This document shows, piece after piece, positions 44,984 through 54,366 of a stretch of DNA of 64,000 bases. Every line of letters begins with the position of its first letter. Within the stretch, counting starts at the first letter, position 1. The stretch is from Teichococcus wenyumeiae (lineage in GTDB: Bacteria > Pseudomonadota > Alphaproteobacteria > Acetobacterales > Acetobacteraceae): the NCBI RefSeq assembly GCF_003696345.1, contig NZ_RFLX01000001.1:434001-498000 (forward strand), in the 5' to 3' direction. The notes beneath the pieces were generated by a model that saw only the letters and a list, made by a program, of their open reading frames with translations, made no database searches and had not been told where the DNA came from. The position numbers and the translations under genes are program-made.

Positions 44984-45708
44984 TGCCCATGACCCCTCTC
45001 CGCCTCACCGCCGCCGCCCTGCTCCTGCCCCTGCTGCTGGGGGGCTGCACCACCCAGTCCCTGGCCCCGGTGCCCAGCAACCCCAGCGGCTTCGCGCCCT
45101 GGAGCGACGCCGCCCCCACCTACCGCTTCGCCGCCGGGGACAAGCTGCGGGTGCAGTTCCTGCTGACGCCCGAGATGAACGAGACGGCGCTGGTGGCGCC
45201 CGATGGCCAGATGGGCCTGCGCGCCGCCGGCCAGGTGCGCGCCGCCGGCCTGTCCGCCGCCGAGCTGGAGCGCAGCGTCGCTCAGGCCTCCCTGCGCGTG
45301 CTGCGCGAGCCGATCGTCACCGTCTCGCTGGAGGAGGCCTCGGGTTCCTCCGTGCTGGTGGGCGGCGCGGTGCAGAAGCCGGGTGCGGTGCAGATCGCCG
45401 GCCCGCGCGGGGTGCTGGAGACGGTGATCATGGCGGGCGGCCTGGCCGAGGATGCCCGCATGAACGAGGTGATCCTGATCCGCCGCAGCCCCGGCAACCG
45501 GCCGATGCTGCGCACCGTGGACCTCAACAGCTTCGCCGCCACGGCCGACCCGGCGCAGGACGTGCCGGTCTTTCCCGGTGACATCGTCTTCGTGCCCCGC
45601 TCCCGCCTCGGCGAGGTGGACCTCTGGATCGACCAGGCCGTCAACCGCCTGATCCCCTTCAATCGCAGCTTCAGCTACGCGATCAACCGCGGCAGTGCGG
45701 TCTACTGA
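44983..45708 (+). CDS. Wza-like polysaccharide export lipoprotein
   Basis: A 241 aa lipoprotein (signal ending LLLPLLLGGC, lipidation Cys about residue 22). YRFAAGDKLRVQFLLTPEMNETALVAPDGQM is the poly_export (PF02563) domain and VLVGGAVQKPGAVQIAGPRGVLETVIMAGGL is an SLBB repeat. It is shorter than E. coli Wza (about 380 aa), like other single-SLBB alphaproteobacterial exporters. Outer-membrane channel of the pathway. The start overlaps the upstream stop as TGATG; ATG 44989 is an alternative. Confidence 0.9.
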   Translation: MPMTPLRLTAAALLLPLLLGGCTTQSLAPVPSNPSGFAPWSDAAPTYRFAAGDKLRVQFLLTPEMNETALVAPDGQMGLRAAGQVRAAGLSAAELERSVAQASLRVLREPIVTVSLEEASGSSVLVGGAVQKPGAVQIAGPRGVLETVIMAGGLAEDARMNEVILIRRSPGNRPMLRTVDLNSFAATADPAQDVPVFPGDIVFVPRSRLGEVDLWIDQAVNRLIPFNRSFSYAINRGSAVY

Positions 45709-45723
45709 CAGGGCGGTGCCGAG

Positions 45724-47202
45724 ATGAACAAGCCCCTGTCCCGCCACGCGCTGCCCGCCTTCCCTGCCGCGTCCTCCCTGCCGCCGGAGGAGCGGCCCTC
45801 CACCTTCCGCTGGACGCATGGGCTGCTGAACCGGCTGGTGCGGGCCTCGGACGTGGCGATGATCGTGCTGGCGGCCCTGCTGGCGCCGCTCTTCTGGCCA
45901 CAGCCGCTGGACTGGTCGCAGCAGGCGGTGGTGGTGCTGGCGGAGATCTGGGCCTTCCTCGCGGTGCTCGGGCGCGTCGGCGCCTACCGGGTGGAGAATT
46001 ACACCACCTTCTGGAAGCAGCTCGGGCACCTGCTGGCCGGCGCGGCCGGCGCGGCGGTGGTGGCCCTGCTGGTGCTGGCCGCCTTCCTGCCCGGCTTCGG
46101 GCTGACGGAAGACTGGCTGCTCTCCTGGCAGGCGCTGCAGTTCCTGCTGCTGCTGGGCAACCGCCAGTTCCAGCACGTGATGATCCGGCTGGTGGAGCGG
46201 CGGCACCTGCTGCGCCGCAAGACCGTGGTGATCGGCGCCAACCCGGTGGGCGAGGCGGCGCTGCGCGAGCTGGCCGGCGCCGCGGGCTACGAGGTGGTGG
46301 GCCTCTACCGCAGCACCTCGGACGACCCGGCGGTGGCCAGCCTGGCGGGCCTGCCGGTCTCGGGCCGGGTGGAGGATCTGGCGGCTTATGCCCAGCACCA
46401 CACCATTGACCTGATTGTTCTGGCCCAGGGCTGGGACAAGGCGCCGGAGATCTTCCGCCTGATGGCGGCGGTGGAATGGATCGCCGCCGATGTGGTGATC
46501 CCCTTCGAGGAAGCCGGCGTCCGCCCCTCCTTCGCGCGCATCGCCCCGGTGGCGGGCCTGTCCACGCTGCAGGTGATGTACCGGCCCTTCAAGGGCAGCC
46601 AGGGCATCGTCAAGGCGGCGGAGGATTACGCCGTGGCTGGGCTGGCACTGCTGGTGCTGAGCCCGCTGCTGCTGCTGGTGGCGCTGGCCATCCGGCTGGA
46701 CAGCCCGGGGCCGGTCTTCTTCCGCCAGCCGCGCACCGGCATCGGCCAGAATTCCTTCTCCATCTTCAAGTTCCGCACCATGACGGTGGACCCCAGCGAC
46801 GATGGCTCGGTGGGCACCAACAGCCGCCACAACCCGCGCATCACCCGCGTCGGCGGCATCCTGCGCAAGCTCTCGATCGACGAGATCCCGCAGCTCATCA
46901 ACGTGCTGCGCGGCGAGATGTCGATCGTGGGCCCCCGCCCCTATGTCGCCAACATGCTGGTGGGGCAGGAACGCTTCGCCGACATGGTGCGGCGCTATGC
47001 CACGCGGCACCGCATCAAGCCGGGGCTGACCGGCTATGCGCAGGCCAATGGCATGCGCTCCAACGCGCTGCGGGACCCGGAGAACGCGCGCAAGTCGGTC
47101 GAGATGGACATCTATTACATCACGCACTGGTCGCTCTGGCTGGACATCCGCATCATGGTCCGCACCATCTTCGTGGGCCTCACCGGGAAGAACGTGTTCT
47201 GA
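45724..47202 (+). CDS. undecaprenyl-phosphate sugar phosphotransferase (polyprenyl glycosylphosphotransferase)
   Basis: A 492 aa WcaJ/ExoY-type protein that starts repeat-unit synthesis by transferring a hexose-1-phosphate to undecaprenyl phosphate. Four or five N-terminal membrane segments, a central Rossmann-like part (RKTVVIGANPVGEAALREL), and the C-terminal bacterial sugar transferase: DSPGPVFFRQPRTG, IFKFRTMTVD, LRKLSIDEIPQLINVLRGEMSIVGPRP and RHRIKPGLTGYAQANG. A GGTGCCGAG lies before the ATG. Probably forms an operon with the wzz-like and wza-like genes. Confidence 0.94.
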   Translation: MNKPLSRHALPAFPAASSLPPEERPSTFRWTHGLLNRLVRASDVAMIVLAALLAPLFWPQPLDWSQQAVVVLAEIWAFLAVLGRVGAYRVENYTTFWKQLGHLLAGAAGAAVVALLVLAAFLPGFGLTEDWLLSWQALQFLLLLGNRQFQHVMIRLVERRHLLRRKTVVIGANPVGEAALRELAGAAGYEVVGLYRSTSDDPAVASLAGLPVSGRVEDLAAYAQHHTIDLIVLAQGWDKAPEIFRLMAAVEWIAADVVIPFEEAGVRPSFARIAPVAGLSTLQVMYRPFKGSQGIVKAAEDYAVAGLALLVLSPLLLLVALAIRLDSPGPVFFRQPRTGIGQNSFSIFKFRTMTVDPSDDGSVGTNSRHNPRITRVGGILRKLSIDEIPQLINVLRGEMSIVGPRPYVANMLVGQERFADMVRRYATRHRIKPGLTGYAQANGMRSNALRDPENARKSVEMDIYYITHWSLWLDIRIMVRTIFVGLTGKNVF

Positions 47203-47339
47203 GCGCCAGCCCCCGCCCGATCCGGGCGGCGGCGCCGGGCGGCCCCATCCCGCTCTTCCGCCGCCAGCCCGGTCCGCCGGCGCCGCCGGCCCCGCCCCTG
47301 GCGGAAAGCCATGCCATCTTCGGTGCCTCCTGGCTGCGC

Positions 47340-48617
47340 GTGGGCTTCGTCATCCTGGGTGTCTGGCTGGCCAGCGGTGCCCGCATCGCGCTGAATGCCG
47401 GCGGCGACCCCAATGCGCTGGGCAGCTTCGACCCGGTCAATACCCTGCTGCAGCTGGTGATCCTGCTGGGCAGCGCCACCCTGGTGATGCGCGACCTGCC
47501 GCGCTGCCTGCTGCTGCTGAGGCCCGCCTGGCCCTTCCTGCTGATGCTGGCGGTGCTGCTGGCCTCGGTGATTTGGTCGCAATCGCCGATGCATTCGCTG
47601 CGCCGCTGCGTCAGCATGACCGGGCTGCTGCTGTTCGTGATCTCCACCTATGCCGGCTTCGGCCCGCGCCGCAGCATGCGCATCATCCTGCTGACCATGC
47701 TGGGCATCGCCGCGCTCTCATTGGCGGAGGCGGTGGGGCGCCCTGCCGTCGGCTACGACGTGGGCGAATATGCCAATGCCATCCGCGGCGTCTTCCAGCA
47801 GAAGAACGCGCTGGGCATGGCCATGCTGGCCGGCGCGCTCTCGCTCTCCTTCATCGTGCTGGAACGCGGCTTCCTGCGGCTGCGCGACCTCGTCATCCTC
47901 TTCAGCCTGCTGGCGATGCTGGTGCTCTGCCGCTCCACCACCTCGCTGCTGCTGACGCTCTTCACCGCCACCTGCACCGGCATCATCCTCGGCCTGCACA
48001 AGGGCCACGCCTGGATGGCCACCACGCTGCTCGGCCTCGGCATCGGCGCCACCACCGGGCTGCTCTTCTTCGCGGCGGTGGGCGCCGAAGGCTTCTTCGA
48101 CCTCATCGGCAAGGATTCCTCGCTGACCGGCCGCGTCTATATCTGGGCGGCGGTGCGGGACGTGATCTCAACCCGCCCGCTGCTGGGCCACGGCTACTTC
48201 GCCTTCTGGATCGACGGCATGCCCGGCATGCGGCGGATCTGGGACCTGGTGGAATGGGAAGTCCCCACCGCCCATAGCGGCTACCTGGAGGTGCTGCTGC
48301 AACTGGGCGCGCTGGGCGCCGCCCTGGGCGCCGCCATGCTGGCGGTGACGCTGTTCCGCGCCATCCGCGGCCTCTTCGGCGGCAATGCCCGGCGCGCGAG
48401 CTGGATCCTGATGTTCCTCGTGATCCTCAGCATCCTCAGCTACAGCGAATCCGTCCTCTTCAACCCGGACATGCAGACCATCTTCTGGATGCTGGGCACC
48501 ATGGCGCTGATGGACGGCGGGCATGGCCCCGCCGGGCCGGACGTGGTGCCCCGCGCGCCGGGGATGCTGTTCCAGACCCGCATGCGGCGGGGAGAGCCGG
48601 TGCGGCACTTCCGCTGA
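47340..48617 (+). CDS. O-antigen ligase/Wzy-like polymerase
   Basis: At least 425 aa with about 10-11 membrane segments and a large periplasmic loop (DLIGKDSSLTGRVYIWAAVRDVI, GHGYFAFW, AHSGYLEVLLQLGALG), the pattern of the O-antigen ligase/Wzy family (PF04932). It would polymerise the repeat units. The start is unclear: the frame stays open upstream, but the only ATG/GTG/TTG near is GTG 47340, which falls in the first membrane segment. A CTG at 47199 (CTGA, overlapping the preceding stop) would add 47 residues and is an attractive non-standard start. The C-terminal tail is soluble. Confidence 0.8.
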   Translation: MGFVILGVWLASGARIALNAGGDPNALGSFDPVNTLLQLVILLGSATLVMRDLPRCLLLLRPAWPFLLMLAVLLASVIWSQSPMHSLRRCVSMTGLLLFVISTYAGFGPRRSMRIILLTMLGIAALSLAEAVGRPAVGYDVGEYANAIRGVFQQKNALGMAMLAGALSLSFIVLERGFLRLRDLVILFSLLAMLVLCRSTTSLLLTLFTATCTGIILGLHKGHAWMATTLLGLGIGATTGLLFFAAVGAEGFFDLIGKDSSLTGRVYIWAAVRDVISTRPLLGHGYFAFWIDGMPGMRRIWDLVEWEVPTAHSGYLEVLLQLGALGAALGAAMLAVTLFRAIRGLFGGNARRASWILMFLVILSILSYSESVLFNPDMQTIFWMLGTMALMDGGHGPAGPDVVPRAPGMLFQTRMRRGEPVRHFR

Positions 48618-48621
48618 AGGA

Positions 48622-48850
48622 AGGCCAGGGGCGCCGCCCCTGGACCCCGCCGGGGTGGAAAGTCCACCCCGGGCCCGCTATCAGTCTTTCGGGCTTCAGG
48701 CGGCATCGTTCTTCAGAAGGTGAAGCCACGGGCTTCAAGCCTTCGGAAACACCATGCCGCCAAAAGGAAAACAGATGGCGGGGCCTGGGGTGACACTGTT
48801 ACCCCAGCGGGGGTCCCAAGGGGGCGGCGCCCCCTTGGCCCCGGCCGGCC
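48622..48850. repeat. convergent-intergenic hairpin element R8 (A-to-B orientation)
   Basis: A-end palindrome at 48650-48672 (loop AAG); B-end hairpin at 48786-48806 (TGGGGTGACA with TGTTACCCCA, one G-T wobble). The central part differs from the other copies: GAAGCC/GGCTTC and a larger GGCGGCAT/ATGCCGCC pairing. Outer repeats CCAGGGGCGCCGCCCCTGG on the left and CCAAGGGGGCGGCGCCCCCTTGG on the right. It fills the gap between convergent polymerase and antiporter genes. Confidence 0.83.
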
Positions 48851-48851
48851 A

Positions 48852-51413
48852 TCACGGCGTATCAACCACCGCATCGGCGCCCAGGAGTTTCGCCGGCGCC
48901 ACCTCCACCGGCTTTGTCGCCAGCGGGATCTCGGCCGGCCGGCGAGTGGCGGCGATGCGTTCCATCCGCAGCTTCAGTTCCGGCGCCTCCTGCAGCAGGC
49001 GCGCGAAATCGGCCGCGCTGAGTTCCAGCAGGTGGCAGAAGCTGTTGGCCGTGGCGCGGGCGGCGCGGCGCGGCTGGTTGGCCAGCAGTTCCGCTTCCCC
49101 GAAGAATTCGCCGGTGCTCAGCAGCAGTTCCTCCGGCCCGCTCTTCAGCGACACCACGCCGCGGCTGATCAGCAGCACCGAGCCCGCACCCTCGTTCTTG
49201 CGGTAGAGGCGCTCGCCCGGCACGGCGAAGCGGGTGGTCACGCTCATCGCCAGGTCGTGCAGCAGGGCTTCCTGCAGGCTGGCGAAGACCTCGAATTCCT
49301 TGATGCGGCGGTCGATGCCGGACTGGATGTTGAATTGCAGCGGCCGGGCGATCTGGTGGCGCAGGGTGTCCAGGCCACGCAGCAGCTCGTCGTGCAGTTC
49401 CTCGCCGATCAGGGATTCGCGGCGCAGTGAGACATATTCCTCGGCTTCCATGCGCAGGCCGATCTGGCGCAGCATGCGGGCCTCCAGCGCCTCGGCATAG
49501 CCGGGGTATTGCAGGCGCAGCACGTCCATCGCGTCCTGCAGCAGGTCCTCGCGCCGCGCCACGATGTCGCCCACCACCTCCGTCACGCGGCGGCCGAGCA
49601 CGGGTTCCATGCGGCGGTGCATGAAGCGGCCCATGGCGACGGAGACGAGGTGGGTCAGCAGCAGGGTCTCGAAGCGCTCGGCCATGCAATGCATCAGCGG
49701 CGTGTCGATGCGGAACTTGCGGTGCAGCCATTGCGCCAGCGTGAAGCGCAGCGTCGGCTGCAACCGGCGGCGGGCGGCCTGGATATAGCCGTAGCGGCCT
49801 TCCGCCCGGGCGCCGTCGATCATGCTCTCGGCGGTCCAGAGCAGGTTCTCCATGACGCGGCGGGAGAGCACCTGGTCCTCGAACATCTCCAGCAGCACCG
49901 AGCGTTCCTGGGATGCGAAGGTGATCAGGCCCAGCGTCACCCGCTCCCGGTCGCCGATGGCGGTGTCGAAGGTATTGGCGGCCGTCTCCTCCTTCATCCG
50001 GCGCTCGTAGCCGTCCAGCACATGGGCGGTGGCGGGGGCGGAGAAGCCGAATTCGGCGGCGGTGCGGCGCAGCTTGTCCCGCACCTCGCCCAGGCCGATG
50101 GCGACCACCTGGTTCCGCAGCGCCTTGTCGGAGGCCGAGAGCTCATCGAGCTTCAGCCAGCGCACCACGAAGCGCAGCGTGGTGCCGTTCACCAGCAGGG
50201 TGAAGAGCACGTAGCCGGTGGCCAGAATGGCGATGAAGCGCTGCAGGCCGTGCGGCACGCCGGCATGCTCGGTGACGGAGAGCGCCAGCGCCAGGGTGAT
50301 GGCGCCGCGCAGCCCGCCCCAGAGCATGGTGGCCTTGACCGAGGACGGCACGCGCTGGGAGAGCTTGGTGTATTCCAGCACCGGCAGGATGCCGAAGAGC
50401 ACGGCGGCGCGCGCCGCCATGGCGGCCAGCACCACCACGCCCACCAGCACCGCATCCCATTGCGTGACGCCCAGCAGCAGCTTGGGCACCAGCATGGAGG
50501 CCAGCACGAAGACCATGGAGCTGGCCCAGAAGGAAAGCTGGTCCCAGACATCCTGCAGGAACTGCCAGCTCTGCGGCCGGAAGGTGGAAGGCCCCATGGC
50601 CGAGACCGTCAGCCCCGCCACGGCGGCGGCGACGACGCCCGAGGCATGCAGGAACTGGTGGCAGAGGATATAGGCGATATAGGGTAGCGCCAGCGTCAGC
50701 GTGACCTCGGCGGTGCGGATGCCGCCCAGCCAGGGCACGGCGGCCACCACCAGCCGGGCCAGAACGAAGCCCGCCGCGATGCCGCCGGCGAAGGAGGCGA
50801 GGAAGCCGATGGCGGCGGCCAGCGGCGCGGCGGCCTGGTGGCTGGTGATCTGCGCCAGCAGGATGGTGAAGATGGAGATGGCGGCGGCATCGTTCAGCAG
50901 GCTCTCGCCTTCCACCAGCCGCGTCAGGCGCCCGTTGGCACCGATCTCGCGGAAGATGGCCACCACGGCCGAGGGGTCGGTGGTGGCGACGATGGCGCCC
51001 AGCATCAGGCAGGCGGTGAGCGAGATGCCGGCGATGGAATGGAGCGCGAAGCCCACCGCCGCCGTGGTGACCAGCACGGCCACCACGGCCATCACCAGCA
51101 CCGTCACCCAGTCCCGCGCCAGGCGGCGGACATCGATGGACAGCGAGCCGTGGAAGACCAGCAGCGGCAGGAAGACGTAGAGGAAGGCATCGGCGTTGAC
51201 GGGAAAGTCCAGCAGCGCCCGCGCGGCATCGTCCAAAGCCTGGGTATAGGTGGTGTTCAGCAGCAGCATGGCGCCGCCGCCCAGCAGGATGCCGACACCC
51301 GCCAGCAGCACGGTGGCGGACAGCATCAGCCGCCGCGCCAATGGCTGGACGGCGCTGACGACGATCAGGAGCAGCGCGGTGGCCAGGAGCGTATCGGACA
51401 GGCTGGTAAGCAT
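48852..51413 (-). CDS. CPA1 sodium/proton antiporter with C-terminal cyclic-nucleotide-binding domain
   Basis: An 853 aa protein. About 12 membrane segments form an NhaP/NHE antiporter; GAIVATTDPSAVVAIFREIG (about 140-159) and EGESLLNDAAAISIF (the ND pair) are the ion-binding hallmarks. A long cytoplasmic region (about 430-700) follows, then a cNMP-binding fold (about 700-810: SLQEALLHDLAMSVTTRFAVPGERLYRKNEGAGSVLLI, LLLSTGEFFGEAELLANQPRRAARATA). The layout recalls plant SOS1. Start uncertain: ATG 51413 or 51437. Convergent with the polymerase gene across R8. Confidence 0.9.
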   Translation of the reverse strand: MLTSLSDTLLATALLLIVVSAVQPLARRLMLSATVLLAGVGILLGGGAMLLLNTTYTQALDDAARALLDFPVNADAFLYVFLPLLVFHGSLSIDVRRLARDWVTVLVMAVVAVLVTTAAVGFALHSIAGISLTACLMLGAIVATTDPSAVVAIFREIGANGRLTRLVEGESLLNDAAAISIFTILLAQITSHQAAAPLAAAIGFLASFAGGIAAGFVLARLVVAAVPWLGGIRTAEVTLTLALPYIAYILCHQFLHASGVVAAAVAGLTVSAMGPSTFRPQSWQFLQDVWDQLSFWASSMVFVLASMLVPKLLLGVTQWDAVLVGVVVLAAMAARAAVLFGILPVLEYTKLSQRVPSSVKATMLWGGLRGAITLALALSVTEHAGVPHGLQRFIAILATGYVLFTLLVNGTTLRFVVRWLKLDELSASDKALRNQVVAIGLGEVRDKLRRTAAEFGFSAPATAHVLDGYERRMKEETAANTFDTAIGDRERVTLGLITFASQERSVLLEMFEDQVLSRRVMENLLWTAESMIDGARAEGRYGYIQAARRRLQPTLRFTLAQWLHRKFRIDTPLMHCMAERFETLLLTHLVSVAMGRFMHRRMEPVLGRRVTEVVGDIVARREDLLQDAMDVLRLQYPGYAEALEARMLRQIGLRMEAEEYVSLRRESLIGEELHDELLRGLDTLRHQIARPLQFNIQSGIDRRIKEFEVFASLQEALLHDLAMSVTTRFAVPGERLYRKNEGAGSVLLISRGVVSLKSGPEELLLSTGEFFGEAELLANQPRRAARATANSFCHLLELSAADFARLLQEAPELKLRMERIAATRRPAEIPLATKPVEVAPAKLLGADAVVDTP

Positions 51414-51639
51414 CGGTCGGTTCGGTTCTTCTTTCATGCCGTCCGCCGGCTGGCACCGGCGGCCATGCCCAGGATGGCATGGCAGTGGGGCAGTTATGCG
51501 GCACCGCTCAAGCTGTTGCACGGGCGTCATGACAGCCGGCAAGGCGCCGTCGGCGCCCGGGCGCGGCTTATCAAGGCTTCAGGAGAAGCCTGGATGAAGC
51601 TTGGAAACGTGAAACTTCGTCCATCCAGGACGGGGCCGC

Positions 51640-52290
51640 TCAGCCCAGGCGTGGCAGGGCCCCGCCATGGCGCCGCCGGGGAAGCGGCGGCGCCTCCGGC
51701 GTGCCGGCATCCTCATGCCCCGCCGCGGCCGGAAGTTCCGCGGGGGGTTCCGCCGGCGGTTCCGGCGCCGCCGCGCTCAGCCGCACCGGGCTTTCCGGCA
51801 GCGGCGGCGCCTCGGCCAGCAGCGGCTGCGGCGCCGGCTCCTCCTCCGGCAGGGCGGCCGGGGCTTCTTCCGGCGCCTCGCCGGCCGCTGCCTCCTCCGG
51901 TTCCTGCGGCTGGCCGGTGAACTGGGCCAGCAGCTTCTTCACGTCCACATCGCCGAGGTCGAAGGAAAAGCCGGGCACGCCATCGGGGGCATTGTAGTCC
52001 CAGGCATAATCGGCGGGGCCCACGAAGTCGCGGATGCCGGGATCGGCGGTCCAGGCGCGGCGCAGCGCCGCCTGCCGCAGCAGCGCCGGCACTTTGGGGT
52101 GCAGGAAGGCGGTCAGGTCGCCGCCGCTGTCGAGGCTTTCCAGCGGCGGCAGGGTGGCGGGGTCGAATTCCGGCTCGGCCGGCGGGGCCGCCTCAGGCGC
52201 CGCCGGGGCGGGGGCCGGCGCGGCTTCCGGCGGCTCCTGCTCCAGCCCGCGCTTGCGGCGGGACCAGCGGCTGAGGAAGCCGTCGCTCAT
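51640..52290 (-). CDS. DUF3306 protein of the formate dehydrogenase locus
   Basis: A 216 aa protein. Its N-terminal FLSRWSRRKRG and the region TLPPLESLDSGGDLTAFLHPKVPALLRQAALRRAWTADP fit DUF3306 as I remember it. The C-terminal half is an Ala/Pro/Glu-rich, probably disordered region. No cofactor motif is visible. Last gene of the five-gene minus-strand operon, with a 4 nt overlap to the DUF3305 gene. Function unknown; associated with FDH loci in related genomes by my recollection. Confidence 0.75.
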   Translation of the reverse strand: MSDGFLSRWSRRKRGLEQEPPEAAPAPAPAAPEAAPPAEPEFDPATLPPLESLDSGGDLTAFLHPKVPALLRQAALRRAWTADPGIRDFVGPADYAWDYNAPDGVPGFSFDLGDVDVKKLLAQFTGQPQEPEEAAAGEAPEEAPAALPEEEPAPQPLLAEAPPLPESPVRLSAAAPEPPAEPPAELPAAAGHEDAGTPEAPPLPRRRHGGALPRLG

Positions 52291-52805
52291 TCCTCCTCCC
52301 CCGGCACGCGGCGGGCCAGGGCCTCAGGGTCGGCGCGGTCCCGGCGGCGCTTGTGGAAGCTGCGTTCCTTGTGATGGGTGGCGGTGAAGGCCTGGGCTGG
52401 GCCGTGCAGGAAGGCGGGCAGCGGCAGGCTTTCCAGGATGTCATTGCCGACATCGGCGTAGAGATGCGCTTCCCCCGGGTCCAGGGTCACCAGGTGCAGC
52501 GCCATGCCCGGCTCGCCCCCGGCGGCGCGCAGCACCACCCAGAGGCGCGGATCGGCGCTTTCCAGGTTCTGCTTGTAGTTGGCGGTATCGGTGGGGTGCA
52601 GCGCCACATCGGCCTTGCCCGCCAGGAAGAGGCTGCGCCCTTCCTCCTGCCGCAGCAGGGTCCAGGGCGGCAGGTCCGGGGCATTGGCCACAACCTCCAG
52701 CACCCGCCAGGACCAGTCGGCCCAGGGGGAGGTGGCGGGGCGGCGCTCGGCGATCACCGAGACCGGGATCAGCACCGATTGCGGCGTGGTGAAGCCGTCG
52801 CTCAC
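52287..52805 (-). CDS. DUF3305 protein of the formate dehydrogenase locus
   Basis: A 172 aa protein: SVLIPVSVIAERRPATSPWADWSWRVLEVV is the characteristic DUF3305 start. The rest predicts a compact soluble domain (ALHLVTLDPGEAHLYADV) with a basic tail (HHKERSFHKRRRDRADPEAL). It overlaps both neighbours by 4 nt. Function unknown. Confidence 0.78.
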   Translation of the reverse strand: MSDGFTTPQSVLIPVSVIAERRPATSPWADWSWRVLEVVANAPDLPPWTLLRQEEGRSLFLAGKADVALHPTDTANYKQNLESADPRLWVVLRAAGGEPGMALHLVTLDPGEAHLYADVGNDILESLPLPAFLHGPAQAFTATHHKERSFHKRRRDRADPEALARRVPGEEE

Positions 52806-53824
52806 GAGGCTTCCTCCACCGCCAGCAGCGGCAGGCCGGCCAGCAGGTTCTGCGGCTTCAGCCGCAGCCGCTGGGCATTGTCCATGGCCAGCGCCAGATA
52901 GACCGGCTTGCCGGCGGCGCGGGGCAGCACGCGGCTCTGTTCCTCGAATTCCAGCACGCCGAGCCAGAGGATGCGGGCCAGCCGCGCCTGCGCCACCTCC
53001 CGCCCATGCCAGAGGTCGTTGGCGATGGCGGTGGCCTCGGTATCCAGCCCGACATGCCAGGACCAGTTCTGGTCCTCGATCACCGCCGCCGGGCGGATGG
53101 CGACGCGCTCCCCCATCACGTGGCGGATGAAATGTTCCAGCGCCCGCGCCAGGGCATGCTGGCCGGGGCGGTTCTCGGCGATGTCCAGCGCATAGTCATG
53201 CGCGTCGGAACGCGCGGCATAGGCGGCGGGGTCGGGGTCGGCCAGCACGTCCAGCTCCACCGCGCGGGTGGGGGTGCCGGCTTCCTCCATCAGGCGGCCA
53301 AGCGTGCCGAAGTCGCCCTCGCGCGCGGCGGCCTCCACCACCTCCTCATCGGCCAGCAGCAGGGCGCCCTGGTGGATGGCGGCGCGCTGCGGCCGGAACA
53401 GGCATTCCCCGGCGCGCAGGACATAGGCGTCCTCCACCCCCTCCAGCGCCGCGCGGGTGACAAGCTGCGTCAGCATCTGCAGGAACAGCGGCGGCACGCC
53501 ACGGAGTTCGCCGCGGTACAGCGCGATCCAGGCGGCCTCCAGCGTCGGCTGCGCCATCACCCGGTCGCGGAACTGCAGAAAGACCTGCCAGTTCTCGGCG
53601 GCATCGGGGTCGGCCAGGGCGGCGAGTTCCGCCTCGCCCACCGGGCGCAGCGGGTCGCGCAGCAGGGCGGCATGCAGGGCGCGCTCGGCCTCGCAGGCTT
53701 CCTCCGGCGGCAGCAGCTCGGGCCGGGCCAGGAAGGCGCGCCAGAGGTCCGGCGTCGGCAGCAGCCGGCCATCGGCGTCGCGGTCGCAGAGGTGATGGCC
53801 GGAAGCGATCCAGAAGTCGGTCAT
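52802..53824 (-). CDS. DUF6352 protein of the formate dehydrogenase locus
   Basis: A 340 aa soluble protein starting MTDFWIASGHHLCDRDADG. His10, His11 and Cys13 near the N-terminus could bind a metal, but this is only a suggestion. LYRGELRGVPPLFLQMLTQLV and YVLRAGECLFRPQRAA are conserved-looking parts. It matches DUF6352 as I recall it; no function is known. The ATG at 53824 overlaps the DUF6505 stop. Confidence 0.72.
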   Translation of the reverse strand: MTDFWIASGHHLCDRDADGRLLPTPDLWRAFLARPELLPPEEACEAERALHAALLRDPLRPVGEAELAALADPDAAENWQVFLQFRDRVMAQPTLEAAWIALYRGELRGVPPLFLQMLTQLVTRAALEGVEDAYVLRAGECLFRPQRAAIHQGALLLADEEVVEAAAREGDFGTLGRLMEEAGTPTRAVELDVLADPDPAAYAARSDAHDYALDIAENRPGQHALARALEHFIRHVMGERVAIRPAAVIEDQNWSWHVGLDTEATAIANDLWHGREVAQARLARILWLGVLEFEEQSRVLPRAAGKPVYLALAMDNAQRLRLKPQNLLAGLPLLAVEEAS

Positions 53825-54366
53825 TTGCGCGCCATGGCTGAAAGATCGGGGTTGTCGCCGGGCTCGTCCTCGCCCTCCACCTCGACAATGCCGAAGACCG
53901 GCAGGCTGCCGAAGTCGCGATGCGGCGTCTCCCGCCGGTGCAGGGTGCGGAAGCGCTCCCGCACCTGCCCGGCCTCGATGCTGCGGGTCAGCGCCAGCAC
54001 CGTGCCGGGTGGATGTTCGCAGAGCGATTCCGCGAAGCGGATCTCTTCCAGTGCCGCCGCCTCGGCGCTGGCCGCATCGGGGGCGCCATAGGCGGCGCGG
54101 ATATGAGCGGCGAGGCCCGCCACCGCCGCCGCGCGTTCCGCCGCGCTGGCCTCGGCCACTTCCACCAGCGTGGACCAGCCGAAGGAGGAGAGCCCCAGGA
54201 AGCCGGCGCGGAAGGCCTGCCGCCGCTTGCCGGAAAGCTGCGCCGGGTCGTCGTCCCAGAAGGCGAAGCCGCCGGGCACGGCCCATTCGCCGGGGGCGGC
54301 GGCATGCTCGAAGACCACGGCATCCGAGGGGTCCAGCCGCAGGGTGCGGGGCAGGCGGGTGGTCAT
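53821..54366 (-). CDS. DUF6505 protein of the formate dehydrogenase locus
   Basis: A 181 aa soluble protein starting MTTRLPRTLRLDPSDAVVFEHAA. It contains EWAVPGGFAFWDDDPAQLSGKRRQAF and LGLSSFGWSTLVEVAEASAAERA. I place it in DUF6505 from memory; no function is known. Start chosen at 54366, where it overlaps the ligase-like gene (ATGA). Confidence 0.7.
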   Translation of the reverse strand: MTTRLPRTLRLDPSDAVVFEHAAAPGEWAVPGGFAFWDDDPAQLSGKRRQAFRAGFLGLSSFGWSTLVEVAEASAAERAAAVAGLAAHIRAAYGAPDAASAEAAALEEIRFAESLCEHPPGTVLALTRSIEAGQVRERFRTLHRRETPHRDFGSLPVFGIVEVEGEDEPGDNPDLSAMARK

